NCBI GenBank assembly: GCA_045601285.1 | Contig: JAZRZJ010000056.1 | Coordinates: 1 to 40,019, forward strand | Reading direction: 5' to 3' | Source of the DNA: F23-B02 sp045601285 | Lineage (GTDB): Bacteria; Bacillota; Clostridia; Oscillospirales; Oscillospiraceae | DNA: 40,019 nt | In this document: one piece after another, positions 24,004 to 32,774 of the stretch | How the letters are laid out: each line of letters opens with the position of its first letter | How positions within the stretch are numbered: position 1 is the stretch's first letter | Translations under genes and position numbers: made by a program | The notes under the pieces: generated by a model | Seen by the model: only the letters and a program-made list of their open reading frames with translations | Told to the model about the DNA's origin: nothing | Database searches by the model: none

Positions 24004-24040
24004 TACTTTTTCCATAAGTTTTTTAATTAACATAATATTT

Positions 24041-24068
24041 TTGTGATCTTGCTGTCTATATGTATAAA
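24041..24068 (+). promoter_or_regulatory. Possible tspO promoter
   Basis: TTGTGA (24041-24046), a 16-base spacer and TATAAA (24063-24068), about 80 bases before the tspO start. Other AT-rich hexamers are close, so the choice is uncertain. Confidence 0.4.
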
Positions 24069-24149
24069 CACTGCGAATAATTTTGTATGATTACAAATAT
24101 AATATTACAAATTGTTGATTTGTTAAAATGTTGTACGGAGGTTTTTGTA

Positions 24150-24623
24150 ATGAAGAGGAAGAATCTGAAGCTGCTTTTTCTGTGCATTGCGGTGCCGCTT
24201 GCAGTGGGAGGTCTGTCAGCCCTGATAACAAAGGACAACATGATAATGTATGAATACATAGACAAACCCGCGCTGTCACCGCCGGCTGTTCTGTTTCCGA
24301 TCGTATGGACAGTTCTGTATATCCTTATGGGCATCGCGTCATACATAGTGATGACATCGGACGCAGGCGATGGGGAGAAAAACAGCGCTCTGCTGTTTTA
24401 CGGGCTTCAGCTTGTTTTCAATTTCTTCTGGCCGCTGATATTCTTTAACCTTGAGGCATATCTTTTTGCTCTTATGTGGCTTTTTGCCTTGTGGCTGCTG
24501 ATTATAATAACCACGGTGAAGTTTTTCCGTATCGACAAAAGGGCGGGCTTTCTCATGCTGCCGTATCTGCTGTGGGTGACCTTTGCGGCATATCTTAACT
24601 ACGGAATATATAAACTGAACTGA
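24150..24623 (+). CDS. tspO: TspO/MBR family membrane protein
   Basis: A 157-residue membrane protein with five hydrophobic segments. The TspO signature region reads DKPALSPPAVLFPIVWTVLY, followed by ILMGIASYIV; a second mark is LVFNFFWPLIFFNLEAY. TspO proteins bind porphyrins and cholesterol-like ligands and act in stress responses, but their exact bacterial role is unsettled. The ATG at 24150 has GGAGG nine bases upstream; the upstream in-frame ATG is ignored for that reason. Monocistronic, ended by the hairpin at 24626-24649. Confidence 0.92.
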   Translation: MKRKNLKLLFLCIAVPLAVGGLSALITKDNMIMYEYIDKPALSPPAVLFPIVWTVLYILMGIASYIVMTSDAGDGEKNSALLFYGLQLVFNFFWPLIFFNLEAYLFALMWLFALWLLIIITTVKFFRIDKRAGFLMLPYLLWVTFAAYLNYGIYKLN

Positions 24624-24625
24624 AA

Positions 24626-24649
24626 AAAGCGGAGCATCAGCTCCGCTTT
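24626..24649. terminator. Terminator between tspO and the aldolase gene
   Basis: AAAGCGGAGC, loop ATCA, GCTCCGCTTT. It lies two bases after the tspO stop and serves both convergent genes, given the A run on the left and T on the right. Confidence 0.8.
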
Positions 24650-24663
24650 CTGATTTATGCGTG

Positions 24664-25437
24664 TTATAGCTGTTCTTTTATTGCGCTTACCCGTTCCTTC
24701 ATGGCGTCGATGATGATTGCGGCATCAAGACTGTAGGCCATGGAGTCAAAGCCGCGCTTATAGCCGGCTACAACGGCATTTACATTGCCGCCGAAGAGCA
24801 TACAGAACTTGCCCGCGTCGTGACACGCCCTGAGAATGCGGTCAAGGGCTGCCTGAAATACGGGGTTTGAGAAGTCACCGGGCATACCCATGGAAATGCT
24901 CAGGTCAAAGGGACCGACGAATATGCCGTCAACACCGTCGAGCGCAGCGATTTCCTCAATGCTTTCAAGCGCACCCACGGTTTCGCACTGGGGAATGAGC
25001 AGGGTTTCCCTGTTGAAATGCGCCATGACATCGGGAACGGAGCCCGGAATGTCATAGCCCCAGCCGTCCTTCCTCGAGGGGCAGAAGCCGCGCTCACCGA
25101 GAGGATAGTATTTGGCGTAATTAATGACCTCCGTAACCTGCTCAGGTGAATGTACATTTGGAATAATGAGTCCCTGGGCGCCAACGTCAAGAAGCTTCAG
25201 AATTGCGGGACGCGAGGTTTCGCGCACTCTGCACAGGGGAGTAAGACCGCAGTTTTCGGCGGCGCGTATGAAATTTGTGCTGCTCTCCGCCTCAATGGGA
25301 GAATGTTCATTGTCAATGATTACAAAGTCAAAGCCGGTTCTGCCGATACACTCCATGATGCTGACGGAGGCCGTATCGAAGAAAAGACCGAGAGGCTTTT
25401 CCTTGTTCAGCAGTTTCTGTTTAAGTTTATTTTCCAT
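24664..25437 (-). CDS. HpcH/HpaI family class II aldolase
   Basis: A 257-residue enzyme of the HpcH/HpaI aldolase/citrate lyase family, which makes or splits 2-keto-3-deoxy or 4-hydroxy-2-oxo acids using a divalent metal. Visible: FDFVIIDNEHSPIEAES near 36-52, LLDVGAQGLIIPNVHSPEQV, GERGFCPSRKDGWGYD, the metal-binding Glu in PQCETVGALESIEEIA and the Asp in FVGPFDLSISMG. Length is typical. AAGGAG precedes the ATG, and the promoter is at 25463-25490, divergent from fbp. The specific substrate (for example 2-keto-3-deoxy-rhamnonate or heptenedioate type) cannot be told. Confidence 0.88.
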   Translation of the reverse strand: MENKLKQKLLNKEKPLGLFFDTASVSIMECIGRTGFDFVIIDNEHSPIEAESSTNFIRAAENCGLTPLCRVRETSRPAILKLLDVGAQGLIIPNVHSPEQVTEVINYAKYYPLGERGFCPSRKDGWGYDIPGSVPDVMAHFNRETLLIPQCETVGALESIEEIAALDGVDGIFVGPFDLSISMGMPGDFSNPVFQAALDRILRACHDAGKFCMLFGGNVNAVVAGYKRGFDSMAYSLDAAIIIDAMKERVSAIKEQL

Positions 25438-25462
25438 AGTTTCACGCTCCTTATATATGATA

Positions 25463-25490
25463 ATTATAGCTTGTAAAACATAAAATGCAA
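25463..25490 (-). promoter_or_regulatory. Promoter of the aldolase gene
   Basis: On the minus strand, TTGCAT (25485-25490), a 16-base spacer and TATAAT (25463-25468). It overlaps the plus-strand fbp promoter candidate. Confidence 0.65.
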
Positions 25491-25499
25491 TGCTAAGAT
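25471..25499 (+). promoter_or_regulatory. Possible fbp promoter
   Basis: TTGTAA (25471-25476), 17 bases, TAAGAT (25494-25499), about 29 bases before the fbp start. It overlaps the divergent aldolase promoter, so the two may compete. Confidence 0.45.
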
Positions 25500-25527
25500 G
25501 TAATTATAAAGATATCGGAGGTGCGAA

Positions 25528-27411
25528 ATGAGCTCTTATACAAAAGAATATCTCGAACTGCTATCCGAAAAATATCCCTGCGAGGCCGACGCCTGCATGG
25601 AAATAATAAACCTCAAATCCATTCTCGCTTTGCCCATGGGTACGGAGCACTTCATCAGCGACCTTCACGGTGAGTATGCCGCTGTGCGTCATATCCTCAA
25701 TAACTGCTCGGGCGTTATTCTCGAAAAAGTCCGCAGGCTTTTTGAGGACAGAATAGGCGAGGAGAAGTGCCGTGAGCTTTGCACGCTCATCTATTACCCG
25801 AGAGAAGTGCTTGCCGCCATGCACGAAAAGGGCGGGGTAAGCGAGGACGAGCTTTACGAAATCATCAAAATGCTTCGTACGCTGACGAAAATGCTGTCCA
25901 GCAAATACACGAGAGGCTATGTGCGCAAGCAGATGCCGCCCAAGTGGGCAAATGTCATTGATGAGCTTCTGCATCTGCAAAGGGACGAATACTCAAACCA
26001 GCAGCGCTACCGCGAAACTCTCATGCGCAGCATCGTTTACACGGGTGCCTCAGATGGCGTAATCGAGGCGCTGGCAGAGCTTATCAAGCGCCTTGCCGTT
26101 GACAAGCTTCACGTTGTGGGCGATATTTTTGACCGTGGTCCCGAGCCTGCGCGCCTTACGGATTTGCTCATGGAGCACCCGAACCTTGATATCCAGTGGG
26201 GCAACCACGATATTCTCTGGCTTGGTGCCGCATCGGGCAGTCCCGCCTGCATCTTCACCGTGCTTCGCATAGCGGTTACATACGACAATATGAATCTCAT
26301 AGGCAGACGCTACGGGATTTCACTCCGTCCCCTTATGTCCTTTGCGGAGAAGTATTACGGAGCCTCGGATAAGGAAAGCCTGAAGCTTGCCCTGCACATG
26401 CTGGGCTTCAAGCTTGAGGGCAGGATAATTAAACGCCACCCCGGCTACAACATGGACTCCCGCCTCATGCTTGAGCGTATTGACTTTGAAAGCAACACCG
26501 TGCGCCTTGATGACGGGGTTTATCCGCTGAATACGGATAAGTGGACTGCGGTTGACCCGGAAAATCCCTACGAGCTCAATGATGATGAGCTTGCGCTCAT
26601 TGACGAATACGTAAACGCCTTCCGTGACAGCCAGTCACTGCGAAGACACATGGACTTTATTTACCGAAAGGGCAGTACATATCTCTGCTGCAACGGTAAT
26701 CTGCTGTATCACGGCTGCATTCCCATGACGGAAAGCGGAGAATTTGCGAAGGTGCGCCACGGAGGAAAATGGTACAGCGGCAAGAGTCTGATGGATTATG
26801 CGGACATCATTGTCAAGAGCGCATGGGCAAATCACGATGAATCGGCACTTGACATGATGTGGTATCTCTGGTGCGGCAACGACAGCCCCTTTTCCGGCAG
26901 AGTTTTCCACACCTTTGAGCGTGCCGTGGTTGATGACCAGAGCACCTGGGCTGAACCGAAAAACCACTATTTCGATTTCTGGGAGGACGAGGACGTTGCA
27001 CGCAAAATCCTCTGCGAGTTCGGTCTTGACGCAGATACGGGACATATCATAAACGGTCACACTCCCGTCAAGGCGAAGAAGGGCGAAAGTCCCATCAAGG
27101 CAAACGGAAAGCTGTTCATCATCGACGGCGGCTTCTGCGAGGCATATCAGAAAACAACGGGCATCGCAGGCTACACGCTTGTTTTCAACTCCCACGGTCT
27201 GAAGATAAAGTCCCACCGCTCCTTTGACGGAATTGCAAAGGCAATATCCGAAAACGCGGATATTGAGTCCGATGCGGTGCAGGCTGAGCTTTTCGATAAG
27301 CGGCGCTTCATCGTCGATACCGACGAGGGCAAAAAGCTTTTAAGCCGCATTGACGCTCTGGAGCAGCTGCTTGCGGCATACAGAACAGGCGAAATAGAAG
27401 AAAGAGCGTAA
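25528..27411 (+). CDS. fbp: Class III fructose-1,6-bisphosphatase
   Basis: This Firmicute-type FBPase removes the C1 phosphate of fructose-1,6-bisphosphate in gluconeogenesis. The 627-residue protein has the calcineurin-like metallophosphatase motifs FISDLHGEYAAVRHIL, VVGDIFDRGPEPARL and IQWGNHDILWLGAASG, and a late block GHIINGHTPVKAKKGESPIK. It is slightly shorter than the Bacillus enzyme (about 670). CGGAGG lies upstream of the ATG. Together with PckG and PPDK in this window it covers key gluconeogenic steps, though the genes are not in one operon. A terminator follows at 27497-27531. Confidence 0.96.
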   Translation: MSSYTKEYLELLSEKYPCEADACMEIINLKSILALPMGTEHFISDLHGEYAAVRHILNNCSGVILEKVRRLFEDRIGEEKCRELCTLIYYPREVLAAMHEKGGVSEDELYEIIKMLRTLTKMLSSKYTRGYVRKQMPPKWANVIDELLHLQRDEYSNQQRYRETLMRSIVYTGASDGVIEALAELIKRLAVDKLHVVGDIFDRGPEPARLTDLLMEHPNLDIQWGNHDILWLGAASGSPACIFTVLRIAVTYDNMNLIGRRYGISLRPLMSFAEKYYGASDKESLKLALHMLGFKLEGRIIKRHPGYNMDSRLMLERIDFESNTVRLDDGVYPLNTDKWTAVDPENPYELNDDELALIDEYVNAFRDSQSLRRHMDFIYRKGSTYLCCNGNLLYHGCIPMTESGEFAKVRHGGKWYSGKSLMDYADIIVKSAWANHDESALDMMWYLWCGNDSPFSGRVFHTFERAVVDDQSTWAEPKNHYFDFWEDEDVARKILCEFGLDADTGHIINGHTPVKAKKGESPIKANGKLFIIDGGFCEAYQKTTGIAGYTLVFNSHGLKIKSHRSFDGIAKAISENADIESDAVQAELFDKRRFIVDTDEGKKLLSRIDALEQLLAAYRTGEIEERA

Positions 27412-27496
27412 TTTGCATGAATATTCTTGCAGCGACCTGTTGCAGCGGCTTTGATGCGGCTTCACCGGGGCAATCCACGAGGCATAATGAGAATTG

Positions 27497-27531
27497 AAAA
27501 TAACCGCTATCGTCAGATGGCGGTTATTTTT
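27497..27531 (+). terminator. fbp terminator
   Basis: AATAACCGC and GCGGTTATT with a 12-base loop, followed by TTTT. It lies about 85 bases after the fbp stop. Confidence 0.8.
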
Positions 27532-27546
27532 GCGTATGAGGAATGC

Positions 27547-27598
27547 GGAATCCCCCAGTCAGCTTCCGCTGACAGCCCCCTTTAGACAAGGGGGCCAT
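27547..27598. repeat. Interspersed palindromic repeat, copy 1
   Basis: Contains CCCAGTCAGCTTCCGCTGAC (27554-27573) followed by AGCCCCCTTTAGACAAGGGG (27574-27593) and GGCC. Both halves are self-complementary (AGTCAGC/GCTGAC and CCCCCTTT/AAGGGGG). A close copy is at 36147-36195. It lies between the fbp terminator and the 3' end of the flippase gene. Probably a REP/MITE-like element without coding capacity. Confidence 0.8.
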
Positions 27599-27617
27599 GA
27601 ACAGATGCCTACGTATA

Positions 27618-29024
27618 TCATGCTTTCTTGAGCTTCTTTTTAACTTTTTCCATTGCCTTTTTAATAAGGTCGCGGAAGATGAACAGGGACGCGATGCAAA
27701 CAAGCACGGCAAAGCCTATATTGAGCCACACATTGTTTGTCATATACACCCAGCTTGCCGCCGCAAAGACGATGAGTGCGCCGATTAAAAAGACAAAGTC
27801 AACACGGATATGCACGGTTTTGCGGAGCATATAATTGCGGATAATGACGTTCACGGTGAAGCCGAGAAGCAGGGCAAGGTTTGCCGCCTGAATGCCGAGC
27901 CCTCCCACAAGCAGATGAAAGCAGAGCACGTTGCACACGGCGGCGGTGAAGGTGGAAAGAAAAATCGTTCCGGTTTTCTTCTCCGCACCGAAGATATTTC
28001 CCTGGAAAGTGCTGAAAATGCTCACTCCCGTTGCGAGAATGTAAAGGGGAATGAGGCTAAAGCAGTCGCGATAGTCGCCCCTTATGAAGAAGGGGAACAC
28101 AAGCTGTATTGCGGGGAGAAACAGAATGCTTCCGATTGCAAGGAACTTGATGTAGTAGTTTGAGGCGGTGGAATAAAGCTCCGACTTGTCGGAATCGTTG
28201 CCCTTGGAGTAGGCAAGCTCCTGCCATGCCATGTTGAAGCAGATGGAAACAAGCGTCAGGGCGTAGGTGAATTTGCCTGCTGCGGCATAAAGTCCGTTTG
28301 CCTCAAGACCGAGAACGTTTGTGACGGCAACGCGGTTATAGCCCGACAGAAACCAGAAGCTTGCGGAGTTGAGACACAGAGGCAGGGAAAACTTCACCAT
28401 GCTCTTTACGATAGCGCTGTCGTAAAGGCTGAATTTCAGCTTTCCGAAAAGGTGGATTCTGCTTTCCATGATGACTATCTGCACCGCAAAGCCGATTATC
28501 ATGGCAAGGTACAGAGAGTCGATGGTCATGCCGAAGCAGAGGATCATGACAATGTTCGACAGAGAGTTTACAAGACTTCCTATGATGCCCGATACCGCAA
28601 ACACGGTGTTGAAGCCAAGTGCGCGCGAGATGTAGGAGTAGATGTTCTGCAGCATGGTGAACAGGCCGTAGAAGTAGATAAACAGCAGATAGCTGATATC
28701 CGAGAATACCCCGAGCCCCACGAAAATCAGAGTGTACAGCACGAAGGACGCGGTGAAGATGACCATGCCGTTGAAGACTGCCTTGTACTTGCCGTCTTCG
28801 TCCTTGTAGTCGAAGATATAGCGCATGATGCCCGACCATATCTCCATGCAGATGACGGGTACGATGATGTTCAGGTAGGACACTGAGGTGTCGTAATAAC
28901 CCATTTCACCCGTGGCGATCCTTGCCGTATATATGGGCAGCAGGAAAAACGATATTACTTTTGTCAGTACGTTACCGGCAAAATATATTGCCGAGGACTT
29001 CAGAAAGCGTTTTGCTGAATCCAT
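27618..29024 (-). CDS. Wzx-like oligosaccharide flippase
   Basis: A 468-residue membrane protein with roughly 12-14 hydrophobic segments. The N-terminus (KRFLKSSAIYFAGNVLTKVI, then SFFLLPIYTARIATGEMGYY) is typical of the MATE/polysaccharide transporter superfamily that flips lipid-linked glycans across the membrane. It is the last gene of the minus-strand surface-glycan operon; its ATG overlaps the licD stop codon by one base (TAATG), with GAGG upstream inside licD. The tail is Lys-rich (KKAMEKVKKKLKKA). The cargo is presumably the product of the neighbouring polymerase and transferases. Confidence 0.9.
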   Translation of the reverse strand: MDSAKRFLKSSAIYFAGNVLTKVISFFLLPIYTARIATGEMGYYDTSVSYLNIIVPVICMEIWSGIMRYIFDYKDEDGKYKAVFNGMVIFTASFVLYTLIFVGLGVFSDISYLLFIYFYGLFTMLQNIYSYISRALGFNTVFAVSGIIGSLVNSLSNIVMILCFGMTIDSLYLAMIIGFAVQIVIMESRIHLFGKLKFSLYDSAIVKSMVKFSLPLCLNSASFWFLSGYNRVAVTNVLGLEANGLYAAAGKFTYALTLVSICFNMAWQELAYSKGNDSDKSELYSTASNYYIKFLAIGSILFLPAIQLVFPFFIRGDYRDCFSLIPLYILATGVSIFSTFQGNIFGAEKKTGTIFLSTFTAAVCNVLCFHLLVGGLGIQAANLALLLGFTVNVIIRNYMLRKTVHIRVDFVFLIGALIVFAAASWVYMTNNVWLNIGFAVLVCIASLFIFRDLIKKAMEKVKKKLKKA

Positions 29025-29860
29025 TATTTTTCCTCTTCGGGCTCGAAGCCGTCGCGCCACCATGCGTCAAAGGGGTGAATTACGCGCTTGTCCTCGGGGG
29101 GAGGAGTCATATAGTCACCGTAGATGCTGGTGAGGATTTCGTCGTAGTTAGAGGGGGCAGGGAACCTGTAGCCCTCAAAATCCATGAGAATGGGCTTGTC
29201 ATAGCCCTCTCTGGAGGAAATCGTCTTGGGAACATTGACGGAGAAGGTGAGAAAGCCCACTCGCTCAGCCTTCTCGTAGGGTACGCGCATGGCGATCTCC
29301 TCGATCTCCGCACAGACCTTATGCACGTCCATCTTGCTGTAACGCTTGTTGATATACCAGCGCTTTGCAAGACGCAGCGGGTCATAGGTGAAAACAAAGG
29401 GACGGGTGGTGAGACTCAGCAGATGAATGAGCTCTTTAAGACGGGGATAGCTCTTTTCAAGCTTTGGCTCATCTGCGGGAACGCCGTCGAGCGGGAAGAT
29501 GTCGATCCAGACGGCAGTTTCAAACTCCTCGCGCTTGTCGGTTTCATGACCTGCGGTGCGTGCGTCCTGAAGCTTGATGAAGGGGCAGATGCAGCTTTTT
29601 ACGTCGCGGTAGGTGATGGCGTAAAGATGCTCCGCAACGGGCTCCTCCTTGCACATTGCATAAAAGCGCTCATAATCGGGACGGGGCATACAGATGTCGA
29701 TGTCGTCGTCCCAGGGGATAAAGCCCTTGTGGCGTGCCGCACCTATGAGCGTGCCGTAGGCGAGGTAATAGCGCAGACCGTGCTTTTTGCAGTATTCGTC
29801 AAACAGAATGAGCATGTCCAGCTCAATCTTTTTCAGCTCTTCAAATTCAATCTTTTTCAT
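29024..29860 (-). CDS. LicD family phosphotransferase
   Basis: A 278-residue LicD-type protein of the nucleotidyltransferase superfamily, which in known cases attaches phosphocholine or a related phospho-group to surface glycans. The motif YYLAYGTLIGAARHKGFIPW followed by DDDIDICMPR contains the GTLLG-like loop and metal-binding acids. The start at 29860 has GGAGG eight bases upstream and overlaps the stop of the glycosyltransferase gene (ATGA). No choline kinase or cytidylyltransferase is seen in the window, so the group transferred is unknown. Confidence 0.9.
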   Translation of the reverse strand: MKKIEFEELKKIELDMLILFDEYCKKHGLRYYLAYGTLIGAARHKGFIPWDDDIDICMPRPDYERFYAMCKEEPVAEHLYAITYRDVKSCICPFIKLQDARTAGHETDKREEFETAVWIDIFPLDGVPADEPKLEKSYPRLKELIHLLSLTTRPFVFTYDPLRLAKRWYINKRYSKMDVHKVCAEIEEIAMRVPYEKAERVGFLTFSVNVPKTISSREGYDKPILMDFEGYRFPAPSNYDEILTSIYGDYMTPPPEDKRVIHPFDAWWRDGFEPEEEK

Positions 29861-31065
29861 TGCAATGCCTCCAGAACAGCCTTTGCGCGACTGTACCAAG
29901 TGTTTTCGCGTGCTTCCTGCTTGAGAAGCGCCATGTATTCATCGGAGCTTCGCTCAATAAGCGCAAGCTGTGCAAGGGCTGTAAAGCCTTCCGCGTCCTT
30001 ATATATGTGAACGGAGCGATAATTGCGGCATTCGTTCATATCCGAGGTGATAATGGGCTTGCCGCTTGCCATATACTCAAACAGCTTAACGGGGGAGGTT
30101 GCCTCCGTAATCTCATTGAGGACAAAGGGAATTGTCATTATATCGCAGCAGGCGATATAGGAGGGCAGCTCCTTGTAGGGAACGGCGGGAACGTAAATAA
30201 CGTTGGGCAGCTTTTCGATCCTTGAACGCTCCATGTCGTTATCGATCTTCTTGCCGATGAGCAGCCACACCCAGTCGGCATGGGCCTCCGCAACGGCACG
30301 AACAAGGTCATAGTCAAACCATGAGGCCAGCGCGCCGTAGTAGCCCAGAACGCAGGAGTATTTATGCTGCAGGTTGGCAAACTCGCGATTTTTTTCGGCC
30401 TTTGCGGAGAAAAATTCATAGTCTGCGGCGTTGGGGGAGAAAATGACCTTTCTGCGCTTGAGCTGTGCCTCGTCATAAAGCTTCTTCGCGGTTGCAACAA
30501 CAAGGTCGGCGCTGCGCATTATTTCCTCATGCACCTTGAGGGCGGCATCGAGGTCATCGGCGCCCGACACGGTGACGGAGATATCGTCAACGTATTCATA
30601 CTCCAGAAGGTCGGAGTGATACTGCTTGGAAAGGGGAATGCCCGCAATGTTGTAAACGCAGGTGACGACCTTTTCGGCATCGGCGCATATACGGTCAACC
30701 CGGCAGGCAAGACTTTCGTTTACGAGGAAAACGTTTTTCACAACCTCTTTTATGCCGATGAAGCTGTCATACCGGCGCTGCGTCGTGAGGAAGATGACAG
30801 CCGCGCCCTGCTGAGCATAGCTGCTTGCCATCTGCTGCGCACGCTGGAAAAGGAAAAACCACTCAACCGACGGGGTGAACACAATGACGGTTTTTCCCGC
30901 GCATTTTTCCGCCGCAGTCTTGATTTTTCCCCGCGAAAACAGCTTTGCGCAGGTTTTAAACCAAACATAGCGGAGCTTTGCCCATATAAACGAGAACACC
31001 AGCTTAAGAGTCTGGCGAAGTCCCGATTTTTTCAGATAATAGGCGAATTTCTTAATGCTGCTCAA
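29857..31065 (-). CDS. Glycosyltransferase (GT-B, family 1/4-like)
   Basis: A 402-residue cytoplasmic GT-B enzyme. A basic N-terminus precedes FTPSVEWFFLFQRAQQMASS; the donor-binding half has VIFSPNAADYEFF, CVLGYYGALASWFDYDLVRA, WLLIGKKIDN and the family 1/4 hallmark EATSPVKLFEYMASGKPIIT. The closest visible pattern is of enzymes that build exopolysaccharide or teichoic-type glycans; donor and acceptor are unknown. It starts at a TTG (31065) eight bases after GGAGG, overlapping the previous gene by 14 bases, so translation is coupled. Confidence 0.87.
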   Translation of the reverse strand: MSSIKKFAYYLKKSGLRQTLKLVFSFIWAKLRYVWFKTCAKLFSRGKIKTAAEKCAGKTVIVFTPSVEWFFLFQRAQQMASSYAQQGAAVIFLTTQRRYDSFIGIKEVVKNVFLVNESLACRVDRICADAEKVVTCVYNIAGIPLSKQYHSDLLEYEYVDDISVTVSGADDLDAALKVHEEIMRSADLVVATAKKLYDEAQLKRRKVIFSPNAADYEFFSAKAEKNREFANLQHKYSCVLGYYGALASWFDYDLVRAVAEAHADWVWLLIGKKIDNDMERSRIEKLPNVIYVPAVPYKELPSYIACCDIMTIPFVLNEITEATSPVKLFEYMASGKPIITSDMNECRNYRSVHIYKDAEGFTALAQLALIERSSDEYMALLKQEARENTWYSRAKAVLEALQ

Positions 31066-32632
31066 GGGCTTTGCCTCCTTTTGACTCCTTGATATTCAGG
31101 AGCATTCTGCCGAGGAACAGACCCATGACCACCGTGGTGAACAGAACGTCAAGGCAGTTGCCCGTGACGTAGCCCACAAGCAGAAGCACATCAAGCGCCA
31201 TGGCAAGACTCAGGTTTTCAAAAATATTCTCCCAGTTGCGCTTAAACAGCGAGCGCAGGGAATACCACAGGGCAAAGGCAACATAGGGCGCCATGAAAAG
31301 AACAACACCCACGGCACCCAGAGAGTAATACTGGGAAAGATAATCGTGCTCAAGCTTGCAGATATTTGTCTGTCGGGTTGCGGAAATGCCGAAAAGCTTG
31401 TCCGTGGGGTCGTTGTTGGTTTCTATAACAGTGTTCAGAATGTTGGATTCAAGGAAACGGAAGTCAAAGCGGCTGTCGATGGGCGACTGCATTATCCCGT
31501 ACCAGAAGTCCGGATCATAATCGAGGGGATATGCCTCCTTGCAGTAGCTCCACTGGAGAGAATATTTCTCGAAGTTGTCGTTCATATATTCAACACGCTC
31601 GTCAAAGGGGAGCAGGTAATAGGCGTCTATTTCCTTTTCCGTGAGCTTGTGCTCGGCCTTTTGACGCTCCTCGTGGAGTCTTTCGGTGGCAAGCGCCTTG
31701 CCTACAACGGGGGAGCTGGGGATAATTGCGATCACGACTGCCGTTATGGCAAGCAGAGCCGCAATAGGCGCGGCAAATTTTTTCAGACCTGCCTTGTTTG
31801 CCTTTTTGGTGAGAATGCCCGAAAACAGTATTACGGCAAAGAATACCACAAGCTCAAGCATAACACCGTAGGAGGCGGCCTGGGTGCCGAGCATCAGCAT
31901 GGATACGGCGTGCATGAAGGCGATGACCGCACGCCAGACGCTGAATTTTGAAACCATGCGGTAAAGAATAACGGGGTAAAGGAACATAAGCAGCGCCGCT
32001 GTCTGATTTGCGTAGCAGAAAAAGCCCTTGGAGGTCAGCTCCTTGGCATTGTAGCTGTCAGCCGCACTCGTAAACCATACAAAAATGTTTGCGGAAATCG
32101 GCTTGTTGGTATATGAGGAAAGGGAAACGCACAGCAGATTGGAAACAATTATGACACCTGCAACAACAACGCTGACAAACTCGATGCAGCGGTAAAACTC
32201 CTCCTTTGTGACGCACAGCTCATAGGTCAGGAACAGAACAAAGAAGGGCATCAGCATACGGACAATGTAGTATGCCTCATGCACCATGCTGTAGCCGTAA
32301 TCATCGGGACCCACGGATACAAAATCCGTGTTCGTCAGGTGATGGATAACAAAGTAAACCGCAGTCAGCGCAAGGTAAATGAGCAGAATGACTGAGCTTT
32401 TCCTGCGCAGATTGCCCTTTAAATCGCAAACGAAGAAGAGAAGCAGCATAGCCCCGACCCACAGCACCGACAGAAGCGGGGGAATTGTGAAGCCGATGAC
32501 AGAGGAAAGGGACTCTGTATAGAAATAGTAGCAGTCAAAAAACGGCTGCACCAGTATGAACGCAATAAGCGACAGCTTCAGAAGCTTTGCGCTTTTACTT
32601 TCGGAAAAGGATTTTCTGTCTGACAAAGTCAA
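31052..32632 (-). CDS. O-antigen ligase/polymerase-like (Wzy/WaaL) membrane protein
   Basis: A 526-residue polytopic membrane protein with about 11 hydrophobic segments. A long soluble loop (roughly residues 310-400, including ATERLHEERQKAEHKLTEKE) precedes the final membrane segments, as in Wzy polymerases and WaaL ligases. It is the first gene of the surface-glycan operon. The start is a TTG seven bases after GGAGG. Its job would be to polymerise repeat units flipped by the downstream flippase, or to ligate a finished chain; sequence alone does not decide. Confidence 0.78.
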   Translation of the reverse strand: MTLSDRKSFSESKSAKLLKLSLIAFILVQPFFDCYYFYTESLSSVIGFTIPPLLSVLWVGAMLLLFFVCDLKGNLRRKSSVILLIYLALTAVYFVIHHLTNTDFVSVGPDDYGYSMVHEAYYIVRMLMPFFVLFLTYELCVTKEEFYRCIEFVSVVVAGVIIVSNLLCVSLSSYTNKPISANIFVWFTSAADSYNAKELTSKGFFCYANQTAALLMFLYPVILYRMVSKFSVWRAVIAFMHAVSMLMLGTQAASYGVMLELVVFFAVILFSGILTKKANKAGLKKFAAPIAALLAITAVVIAIIPSSPVVGKALATERLHEERQKAEHKLTEKEIDAYYLLPFDERVEYMNDNFEKYSLQWSYCKEAYPLDYDPDFWYGIMQSPIDSRFDFRFLESNILNTVIETNNDPTDKLFGISATRQTNICKLEHDYLSQYYSLGAVGVVLFMAPYVAFALWYSLRSLFKRNWENIFENLSLAMALDVLLLVGYVTGNCLDVLFTTVVMGLFLGRMLLNIKESKGGKALEQH

Positions 32633-32669
32633 GGTTGCGCCTCCAAAATTACATAATAACTCAACTTAC

Positions 32670-32698
32670 ATACTACAATATAATATATAATTTTGCAA
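32670..32698 (-). promoter_or_regulatory. Promoter of the surface-glycan operon
   Basis: On the minus strand, TTGCAA (32693-32698), 17 bases, TAGTAT (32670-32675), about 38 bases before the TTG start of the Wzy-like gene. It is divergent from the redox-cluster promoter. Confidence 0.55.
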
Positions 32699-32722
32699 GG
32701 GGAAAGCGGCTTTTATAATGGA

Positions 32723-32751
32723 TTGACTTTAAACTGGATTGCTTGTATAAT
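32723..32751 (+). promoter_or_regulatory. Promoter of the glycerol-phosphate-like redox cluster
   Basis: TTGACT (32723-32728), 17 bases, TATAAT (32746-32751), 23 bases before the first ATG. Near-consensus. Confidence 0.85.
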
Positions 32752-32774
32752 TATTAAGTTAAGAGGTGCTCGTT

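Noticed and set aside
28922..30010. A 362-codon plus-strand frame across the flippase/licD/GT boundary
   Set aside because: It crosses three well-supported minus-strand genes and has no ribosome site.
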